Source of the DNA: Aphelocoma coerulescens
Lineage: Eukaryota; Chordata; Aves; Passeriformes; Corvidae
Assembly (NCBI RefSeq): GCF_041296385.1
Contig: NC_091017.1
Span: 9,604,001 to 9,668,000 of the forward strand
Length of the DNA stretch: 64,000 bases
Direction of reading: 5' to 3'
Shown here one piece after another: positions 24,291 through 34,866 of the stretch; within the stretch, counting starts at the first letter, position 1; each line of letters begins with the position of its first letter. The position numbers were made by a program, and so were the translations under genes. The notes beneath the pieces were generated by a model. That model saw only the letters and a program-made list of their open reading frames with translations, was not told where the DNA came from and ran no database searches.

Positions 24291-26171
24291 AGCATGTCCA
24301 TTAACCATAATCAAGTCTGTGAATGTCATATAACATAACTATACACACAATAAGAAATCCTATATGCAGTGCTTTGTTTTTTATTGTAGAGGTATAGCAT
24401 CTAGTAATGTCTTTGGAGCTTGTTTTTCATGTTATAATGGTTATACACTTTACACTTTACTTTCTTTTTTTTTTTTAAGTTGTTTTTCTGATTTTAAACA
24501 CCTTGAATTCTAATAATGTTGAAAAAAAATTTAAATCTTTTTCCTTGCATTTTATCTTTTGTCTCTGGTGATATAATACCTCTCTGTCAATAGTTGTATT
24601 TATCTGATTAGCTTGTTATTGCAGAGTTGTTCTGAAAATAAGCTCAAGAAATATTTTTTAAGGTTAAAAAACCCACACACATTTTTCTAAATAGATATTA
24701 TTCTTATAGATTATTCAAAAAACATTGGTCCTAATTTTCAGTGTTTGAAAAGTTTATTATGCAGGAATTTAACTACAGCTATGGGAAATCTGGTGGTTTT
24801 AACCGGTAGGCTTGCTTTCAGATCCAGTGAGTATAAAATCTTAGCATTTACTGAGGCTTTATATTTGAACTTTTTTAAACAAAATGATGAGCTAGAAAAC
24901 ATTCTTTTTTCTCTGCTTACTTTGTGCCAACCTGTGTAAAACATTGGTACCTTCTTCCTTAAACAGAAAAATAATAAATCAGTCAAACAAAATTTACAGA
25001 TGTGTCCAGGTTTGCTATAAAAGTTCACAATATATCTTTACTGGATTGTAAAAACCATGAACACAATAGAGACATCCTTTTTATGGTACGTGATAATTTC
25101 CCCTCTCCCTCCCAAACTATCATGTCATGTGCTGCCAGCAATAAATTCATCCTTTACTGTAAGAGAAAACTATTTTATCACCTTTTCCCATTACATTTCC
25201 TCTGTTCCAATACTTCCAACCCCTTTTTGTCTTAGCTATTTCAAAATTAACATATCTATTTTATCTCAGACCTAGTGTTCTCTCCTTGCATCACCTTTGA
25301 AAATTTTTCTTTTTTCTTTTCAGCCTGGGAGAAGAATGCATATTGCTGAAAGATTGGCCATAGGAGTTTGTGTAATAAAACATGTTGTCTTTTTGAGGCA
25401 GTGTCATACCTCTAACAACCCTGTTAATAATAGCATTGCATTCCTACATAGTGCTTCAGTACTGCAAACATTTCAATCAAATAATGTTTTGTTAAGTTCA
25501 GAGTTTCCTACTGAAAACAAATTTTGTGGTTGAAACATCACAGATGGTTTGGAAACTTTTACATATACTGATATTAATAGGGAAAAGAAAAGGATATTTT
25601 TAAGAAGATGGTCTAAACTAGGGTCTAGCCTCTGGATATTGTCCTCTGTAAACTAATTTGATACTATTTTCAATTCTCATCTTCTTTTGTGTCTGTTAAA
25701 TTGCTTTAATCTAAAAATTTAATTCCATTTATCCAGGTAATTTATTTTATAATATAGACTTCACATTCACTTAGAAGAACATGTTATGTAAGTAGAAGGA
25801 TAAGCTTTTTATTTAATTGTGAGGATGAGAAAGCATTTCTTGATACATTACCTCTGCTACACTAGGCTCTATGCAATGAAAATTTGGATCGTGTCTCATT
25901 TCAGATTAATTTCAAACTTACAAGCATGGTTAAGCTTAGTCATATACTATGGCTAACAATATATAAGAGAATAGTATGGTTCTACAAGTTCCTCGAAATC
26001 TCTGAGAAGAGTGTGATGGGACATTGCCTGGGTAGGTAAGCACACAATGTTATTAGAATCTATTTCTACTTTCAAAAACTATTTGGCAACGTTCAACCTC
26101 AAATAATCTTTAAAAATAATTCCATAAATTTTCAAAGTGCTAAGGATAAAGATGATTACTTTGATGAAAGC

Positions 26172-26460
26172 TGGAGAGGGACTTTTACGAGGACATATAG
26201 TGATAGGACAAGGGGTAATGGCCTTGAACCAAAAGAGGGCAGATTTGGATATCAGGAAGAAAAATTCTTCCATGTGAGGGTGGTGAGACACTGTCACAGA
26301 TTTCCCAGAGAAGTTGAGGATGCCCCATCCCTGGAAGTGTTCAAGGCCAGGTTGGATGGAGCTTTGACCAGCCTGGTCTAGTGGAAGGTGTCCCTGCCCA
26401 CAGAACTGGATGATCTTTAAGGCCTCTTCCCAGCCAAGCCATTGTATAACTATGATTTCA
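26172..26460 (+). mobile_element. CR1 LINE 3' end fragment
   Basis: CTGGAGAGGGACTTTTACG, GTGATAGGACAAGGGGTAATG, CCCCATCCCTGGAAGTG, AAGGCCAGGTTGGATGGAGC and CTAGTGGAAGGTGTCCCTGCCC are hallmark CR1 3' UTR blocks in + orientation. It ends near CTATGATTTCATAC with a degraded tail. It is 5'-truncated and non-coding. The overlapping 128-codon minus-strand ORF is only the complement of this repeat. Confidence 0.92.
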
Positions 26461-26669
26461 TACAACTGTGTGTTATAAGAAAAAAGGTGGTAGAAAATGA
26501 CAAGTTATCAAGACAGGGAGGGGTTACTCTGGCACAGTCTGAGAGCTGAGCTGCACATTGTGTGTGGAGAGGGTTACCAGCAAACATACAGATAAGGCTC
26601 TGCAGATTCTAGACACATTTTAGATTCTAAACACAAGATGTTGTTTTATTGTGAAGAGTCCCATTACTG

Positions 26670-26900
26670 AGTGATAGGACAATAAAATAGCAGATGAAAT
26701 TCAAAATTGATAAATGCAAAGCAGTATTCTGGTGGAAAAGTAGTTTTAACTTTATAAACAGTGGTGAACTCTAAATTATCTATTCCTGTTGAAGAGAAAG
26801 TGGCAGTATGTTTGGCAGCTCTGTGAAACCATCAGCTCAGAAGCAAACAGAATTTTAAGAACCTTATCTAGTTCTGAAGAAGAGATAGAGAAACAAAGCC
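26670..26900 (+). mobile_element. Older, diverged CR1 fragment from the ORF2 end
   Basis: GATAGGACAATAAAATAGCAG, GATGAAATTCAAAATTGAT, AAATGCAAAGCAGT, then GTGAACTCTAAATTATCTATT and AAACCATCAGCTCAG match, with many changes, the stretch encoding the C-terminal part of CR1 ORF2 after the reverse transcriptase. Stops and gaps interrupt the frame, so it is a dead fragment, clearly more decayed than the CR1 end 210 bases upstream. It could be part of the same CR1 lineage but not the same insertion, because ORF2-end sequence lies downstream of a 3' end. Confidence 0.6.
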
Positions 26901-29900
26901 AATGGTTCCCCTATATATGCCCATAAAAAAACACTGCTTGGATACTGGGCATCTCTCTGGAGCCTACATTTTGGAAAGTGAGTTAAAAGTCTATAGAAAG
27001 AATTATAAGTGTTATCAAAGTGTAGAGCTGCTTTCCCGCAAGGAGAGCTTACTTAGACTCTTCATCATGACAAAAAGAAAGTCAATCATGGAAGGGAAAG
27101 CTATATGTTTTCAAAACACGAGTGTTAAAAAAAGAGTGACAGTAAGGTGCTCACAATCCAAGTACAAAGCACATCAAATGGAACAACAGATTCAAAGCAA
27201 ACAACTTGCTTATAAAGCAACTAATTAGCTTAAAGCAAATGAAGTACTTCTTCACACCAGAGTGGCATTAAATTACATATGTTTTGAATGCCAAAACTTT
27301 ACATGGGTTCCAAAGAACCCTGAAAAATTCACAGAAGAAAGCATTACCACCATACGTGACATAAAAGAAATAAACATGGATTTTTGAAAGGTGGGCAGAT
27401 TTTCTGAAATAAACATCACTGGTGTTTTTCTTTTTGTTTTATACCTTCTGTAGACATCGACTTTAGCCAGTCAGAGGTGGGACAGAGACAAGGCCACATG
27501 GACCTTTGTTCTAACACTGTTTTATTGTTTGCACCTCATGAAATGCAAATAAATATTTTTTGCCATTTTACTTTGAAAGCCTCTCTCAAAAAGTAGAGAT
27601 AAATGGTGATCTTGGACATCAAGTATGAATAATGGCTAAGAAAATACATGAAGTGGTTTGGCAATTTCCTGATAAATGCATCATATGAATCCCAATGTTT
27701 CTCAGTTTTTAAACTTTCTCAAAGTTTTTTTCGTATATAAAATATCCTATATATGTATAAAGTATTCTATAGCATGTTTCTGAACATAAATATATTTTGC
27801 TATTATTGCTGTCTGAAGTATTGCAAAGGAATATATAATATACAGGTAATTTAGAACAGAAAACACTGATCCTTGATACCTCTAATTTAGCATGTGCACT
27901 TTGTTCCATCTTTCCAGCACAATTGCTCATAATACGATTTCAGAAGGGACACAAAACCGTGAGCCGTTCTCTGCTGATAGATATGAGCAATGTTGCTTTC
28001 AGGATGGGAAATCAGCTAACTGGAAAACAGATCTGAAATAGTTTCATTGACCATTAACTTACTCAGTATTGGCAGATGACTCATTTTTTTCCTTTTTCTA
28101 TTTCATTTTCACAGACTTTTATAATTTTTTTCTTAAAGATTACTGACTTCTGTCTTAATTCTCCATTATACTGTAGTTTCAGGAGTCAAAGAAGTCAATG
28201 ACTGCAGGAGGTGTCCAGAGCTGCTTAAAAGTTACTCAAAAAAACAGCAAGATTAAATCTGCAGTGAGAAATAAAGATTTTTGCCATAAGATATTTTCTG
28301 AGCTTTCCCTGCTTCAGTACATAATTCATTTGGTTATCTTACGTGCTGAGATTTGTGAACTATGAATTTTTGAATCTTGCATGACAAAATAAGTTCTTAT
28401 TCAATACTCAAATCTTGCTCAGACACATTTCTTTGAACTGAGTGTCTGAATTAGAACTCAAACATCTTTTTCATTAGGTGAAAATGTCACTTCGATAGGA
28501 AGCACATTTGGTAGCAAATGTTAATAGGCATGAAGTAGGTCTTGGATATTGTAGTTACACTGCATTTCTTCATATCAAAAGGTTATGGAGTACACACAGA
28601 TATACGCTTCCTGCCAAAACTCCTGGAGATAGTATTCTTCATTTGTCCTTTACTTTGATTGACATATGTTGGCAACTCTATAAATAAATAATTGAGGTTC
28701 TTTGCAAGGTTCATTTGCTGTTAAGACCAATCTATGCCTTGCCAGAGAGTTTGAGTGGAAGGCTGCTCTCCCTTTGAGTTACTCTGAGAGATTTAAATGA
28801 ACTTTCTCTGCACTGCTGTCCTCAAGCATAGCATTTTTGATCTGCTTCTCAAAGAACAATAAATGATGGGAAAGGTGTCTCTTGTGCAAAACACTTAAAC
28901 TATTCTTGACATGTTATTTATATAGGCCAATCTTTCTAAATCAAAATATTGAAACATTTAGTGGTGCACTTCAAAATTTTTATCAACTGTTACCTTTGCT
29001 TAATGTTTTTAGCTTAAGAGCTAAAAACAGATTGCTGATGATGGAAAATTTGAGGTATTTATTCTTAAAGATGCATGAATTGCTTACAAACCATGTTTTT
29101 GATTATGCTACTAAGGGTCATCCTTAGAAAGTTGTAAATATGATTTACACAGAAATGAGGAGTCATGTTAATTCACCCATTTAAAACTTGTTCAGCTAAT
29201 AGTTTTCAGCAGGAAGATGAAACAGGAAAATTATAAACAATGAGGCCAAATTGCCATCAGCTTCTTAACCCTTTCAGCTTAACACCTCGTGGAAATGTGC
29301 TCTTGATTTTAGTGAATTTTGTTATCCAGTTTTTTTGGTAGAAATAATTAGTCAAGGAGATCAGTCTTTTTGGTTGGAAGAGCTGGAACCTGCCCCTTAA
29401 TTTTCTATGATTAGTGGTTTGTGTGTCCCCTTTTGTGTGTCCCCTTTTGTCACTAGTTGTCTGTCACATATTTTTACACTGTAGAAGCCTACATATCATT
29501 TACTAGAACTTCAGAGCTAAGAGGAATGTATAAACACATAGATATATATACACACACGTATTTTTACTTTTTATTTCATTATTTTATCTTTACTCTTTCA
29601 AGGACACAGTGAACTTTGTCACACAGACACAAGCTACACATATAAAATAATTACCATTTTCTCTTAAAAATTTTGACAGAAGTCACACATTTTCCATTTG
29701 TTCTTAAAATAGTTATCATCAGTATATATATATACACCCTCTCCATTACTGAAGCAAAAGCTGAAGTAAGTTTTGGATTAGGATTTACTCTTTTAGGGTT
29801 ATCAAGGATAGGTATTTGATTAAGTACTTACATAAGCCCTTTATTTCCTGCCTTGTAGAACTTCTTCTCAGGTATAATTCTTAGTCTCTTTTTATATTGT

Positions 29901-31139
29901 AAAATTTGCACTTTAATTAAGATAGCTAAGAGAAATGCCACACTCTTGTGGATGAAAAAAGGGTTATTCATAGAAACAAATTCATTTCACAGCTCCTAAA
30001 GCTGAATAGCCCCTATATGTGTGTTCTGCCACTGTTTAAATATTACCCCTTTCTGACGAATTCCTTGATTACAAGTGATTTAGAATGTGCCAAAGTTGTT
30101 AAAAGACATTTTCACTTGAGAATGGACATTCTAAGAATAATCACTTTTGCAGAAAGAAAACATGAGAAATGGAAACCACGAAAGAGTGAAAAATTATAGT
30201 AAATCTATCTGTCATTTCTTCATTTATGCCTTCACTTAGGTTCATTTTATGGTGCAAAAGGATTTGTTTTCACCTACTCTTGTCATTGTAACCTTAGCTG
30301 AGCAGACATCTGAACAGAGCAGAAAACAGGGGAATCCTTAGGCAGCCCCTCTTCAGCATCTCCCATGTAGGTGCTCCTCTTCCTGGATCATACTCATAAC
30401 CAGCAGAGTGCTGTTTGGGCTGTGGTCTCCTCCAGCTTTTTGTTTTTCTGGGGACTGTGTTTATCTTCTGTATCTAGCAGTTATTTACTGTTATTTTTTG
30501 CCTGTTGCTGTTCCACTTCTTAGTAAACTGGGTTTTTTCCCACTTACATCTACTCGTATTTGTTCCTTACTGGTCGAAAGAGATTGGTTGAATCTATAAA
30601 AGGTGACAACTCATTCCAGAGTGTTCTTCTTTGAATTGTCTCAAGCCAAGCCACTGCTCCTCTGTCAGTGCACATTGTTGTCCTGTAACTTCATGTGTTG
30701 AGTTTATCACTAAACTCTGAACCATCATTAACATTCTCCATGAATAAAAGAGCAGCATTGATAAGTCTCTGTGCTCCTCTGAATTTTCACACCAGCTTTC
30801 TTCAAACTGAAAACTCATCTGACTAGGCTGTGTGTTCCTGATAAGCATAGCAAAGTCTAACAATGTGATATGTCATGAGCAATTATTCTGGAAACAAACA
30901 AATGATCAAACAAAACTCATTTAAGCAACTTTTCCCACCACCTCCCCTCCCTCACCTGAAAGCTTTCTACTGCAGGATCAAATACTTTGAAAATGGTGAG
31001 TCAGTAAGCACTTCAGCTTTCTCCCCAGAAGTAAGAAATAAGTACAAAATGATAAATCTGTATGTTTAGTGATGGTCTAAAGATTATTTTATTTTTGTAT
31101 TAATACCAAGGTTAGTGTAAAAATGAGATTTTTGGTTGT
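26901..31139. other. Unique DNA, no gene seen
   Basis: This stretch is AT-rich, with short TA/CA dinucleotide runs (about 29540-29560 and 29723-29734) and a 14-bp tandem repeat at 29418-29450. Around 30460-30600 a plus-strand stretch (TTATTTTTTGCCTGTTGCTG, then TTAGTAAACTGGG) resembles the end of a degraded LTR, but the match is too weak to call. The 108-codon ORF at 26902-27228 has no recognisable domain. Confidence 0.45.
29418..29450. repeat. 14-bp tandem repeat, 2.4 copies
   Basis: The unit TTTGTGTGTCCCCT is exactly repeated over 33 bases with period 14. Confidence 0.85.
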
Positions 31140-31169
31140 TATTGTTGTTATTATTATTATTATTATTAC

Positions 31170-31216
<47 letters not shown>
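31140..31216. repeat. (ATT)n trinucleotide microsatellite
   Basis: About 25 ATT units with one GTT pair near the left edge and one interruption (ATTACTATT). It creates poly-leucine (+) and poly-asparagine (-) reading frames that are not genes. A near-pure array of this length is expected to vary in length between individuals. Confidence 0.95.
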
Positions 31217-31217
<1 letters not shown>

Positions 31218-34200
31218 TTCGGTGTACTACTATGGAGATGACTGCTCCTACTGACACATCTAAACATGGTGGAGAAAAGAACACCATGTGCTCACCAGGA
31301 AAGGATAGTGAAACATAGTATTCCTTTTCGTCCTTCATACACTCAGCCTGATGATTTGGGAAGACTTTAATGAATATCACAAGTGACTCTGCCTTCGACT
31401 CAGAGCAGATACATTGTCTCATGGGGCTTCCGAGTGTCTACTTGGGCACTGTAATTCTGTATTGCTCTCTGAGTTGAAATCTTGCATTCAACATTAAGAA
31501 TTCCTTAAATTTTGGCATAAATTACATGTTTATTAGTGACATTAAGATGAAACCATATCATTTAGAACCTATTCTATCACTTTATTATCTGCTCAAAGCA
31601 CGGAGTTACGTTTGATGCTGTTGTTAGAGGTTTGTGCTATAAAGTATAAGAAAAGGATACAGAACGAAGTGTGGGCTAAAGTGTGTACTCTAGTAAATAA
31701 ATAAACTGCCTGCTGAAATTTTGGAAATAGTAGAACACTTAAAGTAATTGTTCTCCTTCCATTAGAAAATATATCAATTTATCTTTATATTGCATAAGGT
31801 CTTCAATGTAAAGAAGAAAAGAACCTAAATCTACTTAACATTTTGGTGTTTTGGTTTTTTTTTTCCCCATTATAGATGTGACTAAATATGAAAACAAAAT
31901 GATTGATAAAAACCCAGTTATTTTAAAGTTTATAAAAAGCTCTGAACTAAAGCAATCTACAGTTGCTTTGATCAATATTTTAAGGTGGGCTGTGATGAAA
32001 TGAAAGTGAGTGAATATTCAGTTTGATCTGTCCCTGCACATTTAAGAAATACTGTTACCAAACCCTATTCATTGTAAGAAGAAAGAAAAAAAAGCTGATT
32101 TATGTATTTCATCTACAGCAAAAAAAGCTCCAATATTGAATATACAGTAGATTAGATTTTTTTATACCAAATAATTTATTGCAGAAGGGTGTAAGTAAGT
32201 CAATAAATACACCATTTTGTCAGAGTCACTGATTTAAAGTAAGTGAAAGATGTCAGGGACACCTGTAAACATTATTCCATGTAAGTCACTCTAACGGAGC
32301 ACAGTAAAATGGTTTCATACACATGCTTCCTATGAAATTCAGAGCAGAAATTCATGGGAAAAGATTTTCTGACATGGTATGAAAGTTTTCTTTGTTCCAC
32401 AATCCTGAGCAGAAGGAGAAACTCCCTTAAAAAGCCCAGAAAAGTTCTAATGCATTAGAAATGTTCATTTTCTCAGTTCAGTTTTTCTGATAATTTAATG
32501 CCTTTGGAAATCAGAAAGTTTTGACTGACGATGTGGCATTAAACTGCATTTTAAGTGCCAAGAGAAGATGCGGCAACATCATTACCTTGAATTAAAGAGC
32601 AAGAAGAGCATTCTACTGGGAACATTACGGTACCTATAGGAAGGAAAAAAATCATGAGTGCTTTTCATCAAATTAGCTTTTTACCTCAGTTCTAGAATAA
32701 ATGATAAAATTGTCTACAGAATCTGTCTTAACTCAGTAGAAAGTTGCACCTCCTAAATCTCAATAACTGTCTGGGGTAATCTTCAAGAGCTTGGTGCTGT
32801 TAGAATTTGTACTAATGGTTATAATGTGAAATCCTCTAACCCAGAGCTTATTGCTACTTATCTAACATGTACTTGAAATGAGGTGACATAGTAATGAGTT
32901 GATATAAATTACCTTTATAACTTCCTAACTGCTTCTAGTCAGAGTCAAGCAATCTAAGGAAAGCTATTGTCTGCTTTTTTGAGATAATCTGGATGTGTTC
33001 CATTTGATTGAATAGGGCTGTTTGTTAAAATATTAGAGGAAAACATATCAGCGGTTTCTATTCTCTACCTCTCCTTACTTGCTCTGGTTACACGTAATTA
33101 TTTACTTGGCTTTACCAAAATAATGACACTTATTTTTTGCTGATAACAACAAACCAGATTTTTGGATGGTGCTGGTGCATGAGCACTTGCAATTATAACA
33201 CAGCCTAACTATTAGAATAATTTGCAGTTCTGTGTGCTAGCTGATGCCAACTGGAGTGACTTTGCTTATAGCACATCAAAATTCATAATTAAAGAGCATG
33301 CCTGCAGATACTTGATACTTCCTAACACAGCAAAGCACTGTCATAATCACAGCAATGCTATGTGCCTGGTGCCTTCCTCTTTTAAATCATTTGGAAAGAA
33401 GACTGGAATGGTGTAGAGAGCATTATCTGCAAGCAGATTCTGTACATGACAAGCCCTTTAGACTGTCATTTTTGCAGAAAGAATTTGACAGACAAGCAAG
33501 TTTTATGTTTGTAAGGAATCAATATGAAAGATAACTCACTTATGTGGACTTGCAAAATTTACTATTTGTGCTAGACTTGAGTGAATAATTTTCACAGGAT
33601 TATTTATTTAGTGTATTCACTTTCTCTTCTAATAGATCAGACTGTAATTTCCCACTAAATTTTTATTATTTGATGTTTCTTTTCCTCTGAATGGGGTTGT
33701 TGGTTTTTTTCAACTTGTATGGGTTGATCTTTAGAAGGCTTCTTCTGCTATTTGGTACTTTTCAGAATGTGCAAAGTAATGGATCAGAGAAAATATGGGA
33801 AGGGACCATTGAAGATGGGACTGATGGCATTGCAAGAACTTCCAGTGAGAATTTTCTGAACATCAGGTAATAATTTAACATCTGTGAAGAATTACTCTTG
33901 TTTAGAATCACGACCATGCAATCTTTTTGCTGTTGTCATACAGGGCCATAGAGCATCCTGTGGATGAGCAATAACACCACTCTATGTAAAAATGTATCAC
34001 TGAGAAGTAATTAAAATCTTAAATGCTTGAAAATATCTAAAAACTGATCAAGGAAAAAGTTTATTGTTAAGTTGGAAGAGGCAAAATACAACGTAAAAGA
34101 AGCTGCAGTTTGTAATGTGTCAGATCAGTGTTTAAATAATTAGTTCAGTCAGGTTTTATCCACACCCTATTTGGCCTTTCATTTGACTCCGAATGATACG

Positions 34201-34406
34201 GGCTCACTTTGGCGATTGTTCACTTCTGGTGAATTTCCCAGTTCCATGTGCTTTTGTCTGGCATTTAACCAAACTGAAGACAACTTCAGGATAAGCATGT
34301 ACAGGATAGCAGGGTATTGGGCCCCTCTGCAGAGCACATGAGGTAACACAGAGGCTCATACAGCTGCAGCTTTCTTCCTGTCACTTTCTGGACACATTAT
34401 CAAAGT
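31217..34406. other. Unique DNA with one candidate exon
   Basis: No transposon was recognised. The stretch includes the candidate exon at 33766-33866 and an enhancer-like patch around 33170-33300 (TTGCAATTATAACAC, TTCATAATTAAAGAGC). No gene was identified. Confidence 0.45.
33766..33866 (+). other. Candidate splice-bounded exon (unproven)
   Basis: TTCTGCTATTTGGTACTTTTCAG (33743-33765) reads as a 3' splice site, and CATCAG|GTAATA at 33867 reads as a 5' splice site. The 101 bases between are stop-free in frame 1 (33 codons plus 2 bases: NVQSNGSEKIWEGTIEDGTD then GIARTSSENFLNI). Frame 2 opens with ATG at 33767 but stops just before the donor. I do not recognise the peptide. It is the most coding-like of the four exon candidates by residue mix (charged, soluble), but chance occurrence cannot be excluded. 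Confidence 0.2.
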
Positions 34407-34435
34407 GTTAGGGTTAGGCTTAGGGTTAGGGTTAG
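34407..34435 (+). repeat. Interstitial telomeric repeat (TTAGGG)n
   Basis: GTTAGG GTTAGG CTTAGG GTTAGG GTTAG: 4.8 units of the vertebrate telomere hexamer with a single change in the third unit. It is embedded in ordinary sequence about 140 bases before a minus-strand CR1 fragment. Short arrays of this size are usually remnants of double-strand break repair involving telomerase, not of chromosome fusion. Confidence 0.92.
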
Positions 34436-34577
34436 TTTCGGAGTTGTGGGTCAACACATGCAAATTCCAAATCCTTCTTACCATATAACATATTCCAGCC
34501 TTGAATTTATTGCTCAGTATTTCTGGGTATTCATTCAACACTGATGTCTTCAGTCATGTGGTTTAATAAATCTAACT

Positions 34578-34866
34578 CAACCTTGGGCAGTCTATTCTAA
34601 TGCTTGATAACCCTTACAGTGAAGATATCTTTCCTCATATCCAATCTGAACTTCCCATGGGATAATTTGAGGCCACTTCTTCCTGAACTATCACTTATTA
34701 CCTGGGAGAAGAGGCTGACCCTCACCTGGTTACAACCCCCTTTCAGGGAGCTGTAGAGTGATAAGGTTCCCCCTGAGCCTCATTTTCTCCAGGCTAAACA
34801 CCACCAGCTCCCTCAGCTGTTCCTCCAAGGACTTGTGCTCCAGACCCTTCTCCAGCTCCCTGTTTG
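34578..34866 (-). mobile_element. CR1 LINE fragment, minus orientation
   Basis: On the + strand: CAACCTTGGGCAGTCTATTC, TGAAGATATCTTTCCTCATA, TTACCTGGGAGAAGAGGCTG, TTTCAGGGAGCTGTAGAGTG, TTCTCCAGGCTAAACACCAC, ACTTGTGCTCCAGACCC. This is the complement of the CR1 3' UTR. Both ends are truncated: the extreme 3' tail is missing on the left, and similarity fades near 34866. Non-coding. Confidence 0.88.

Larger units (their letters stand above)
11629..26169. other. Unique DNA, 14.5 kb, no recognised transposon
   Basis: This is the longest repeat-poor stretch in the window. I saw no LTR, CR1 or coding gene in it. It contains the candidate exon at 12237-12325, the interleaved inverted repeat at 13303-13346, a GA run (15901-15913), a TGAA run (20880-20896), an AATA run (22442-22458), a conserved-element-like block (22360-22640) and a very AT-rich patch (24223-24290). 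Reading frames are at most about 104 codons and scattered over both strands. Confidence 0.5.

Noticed and set aside
25321..25533. Segment after a good acceptor (TTTTTTCTTTTCAG) that continues an open frame
   Set aside because: No convincing donor follows before the stop, and the peptide is not recognisable; a terminal exon is possible but unsupported.
26079..26465. 128-codon minus-strand ORF
   Set aside because: It is the antisense of a CR1 3' UTR.
31084..31422. ORFs with poly-asparagine (-) and poly-leucine (+)
   Set aside because: They are direct translations of the ATT microsatellite.
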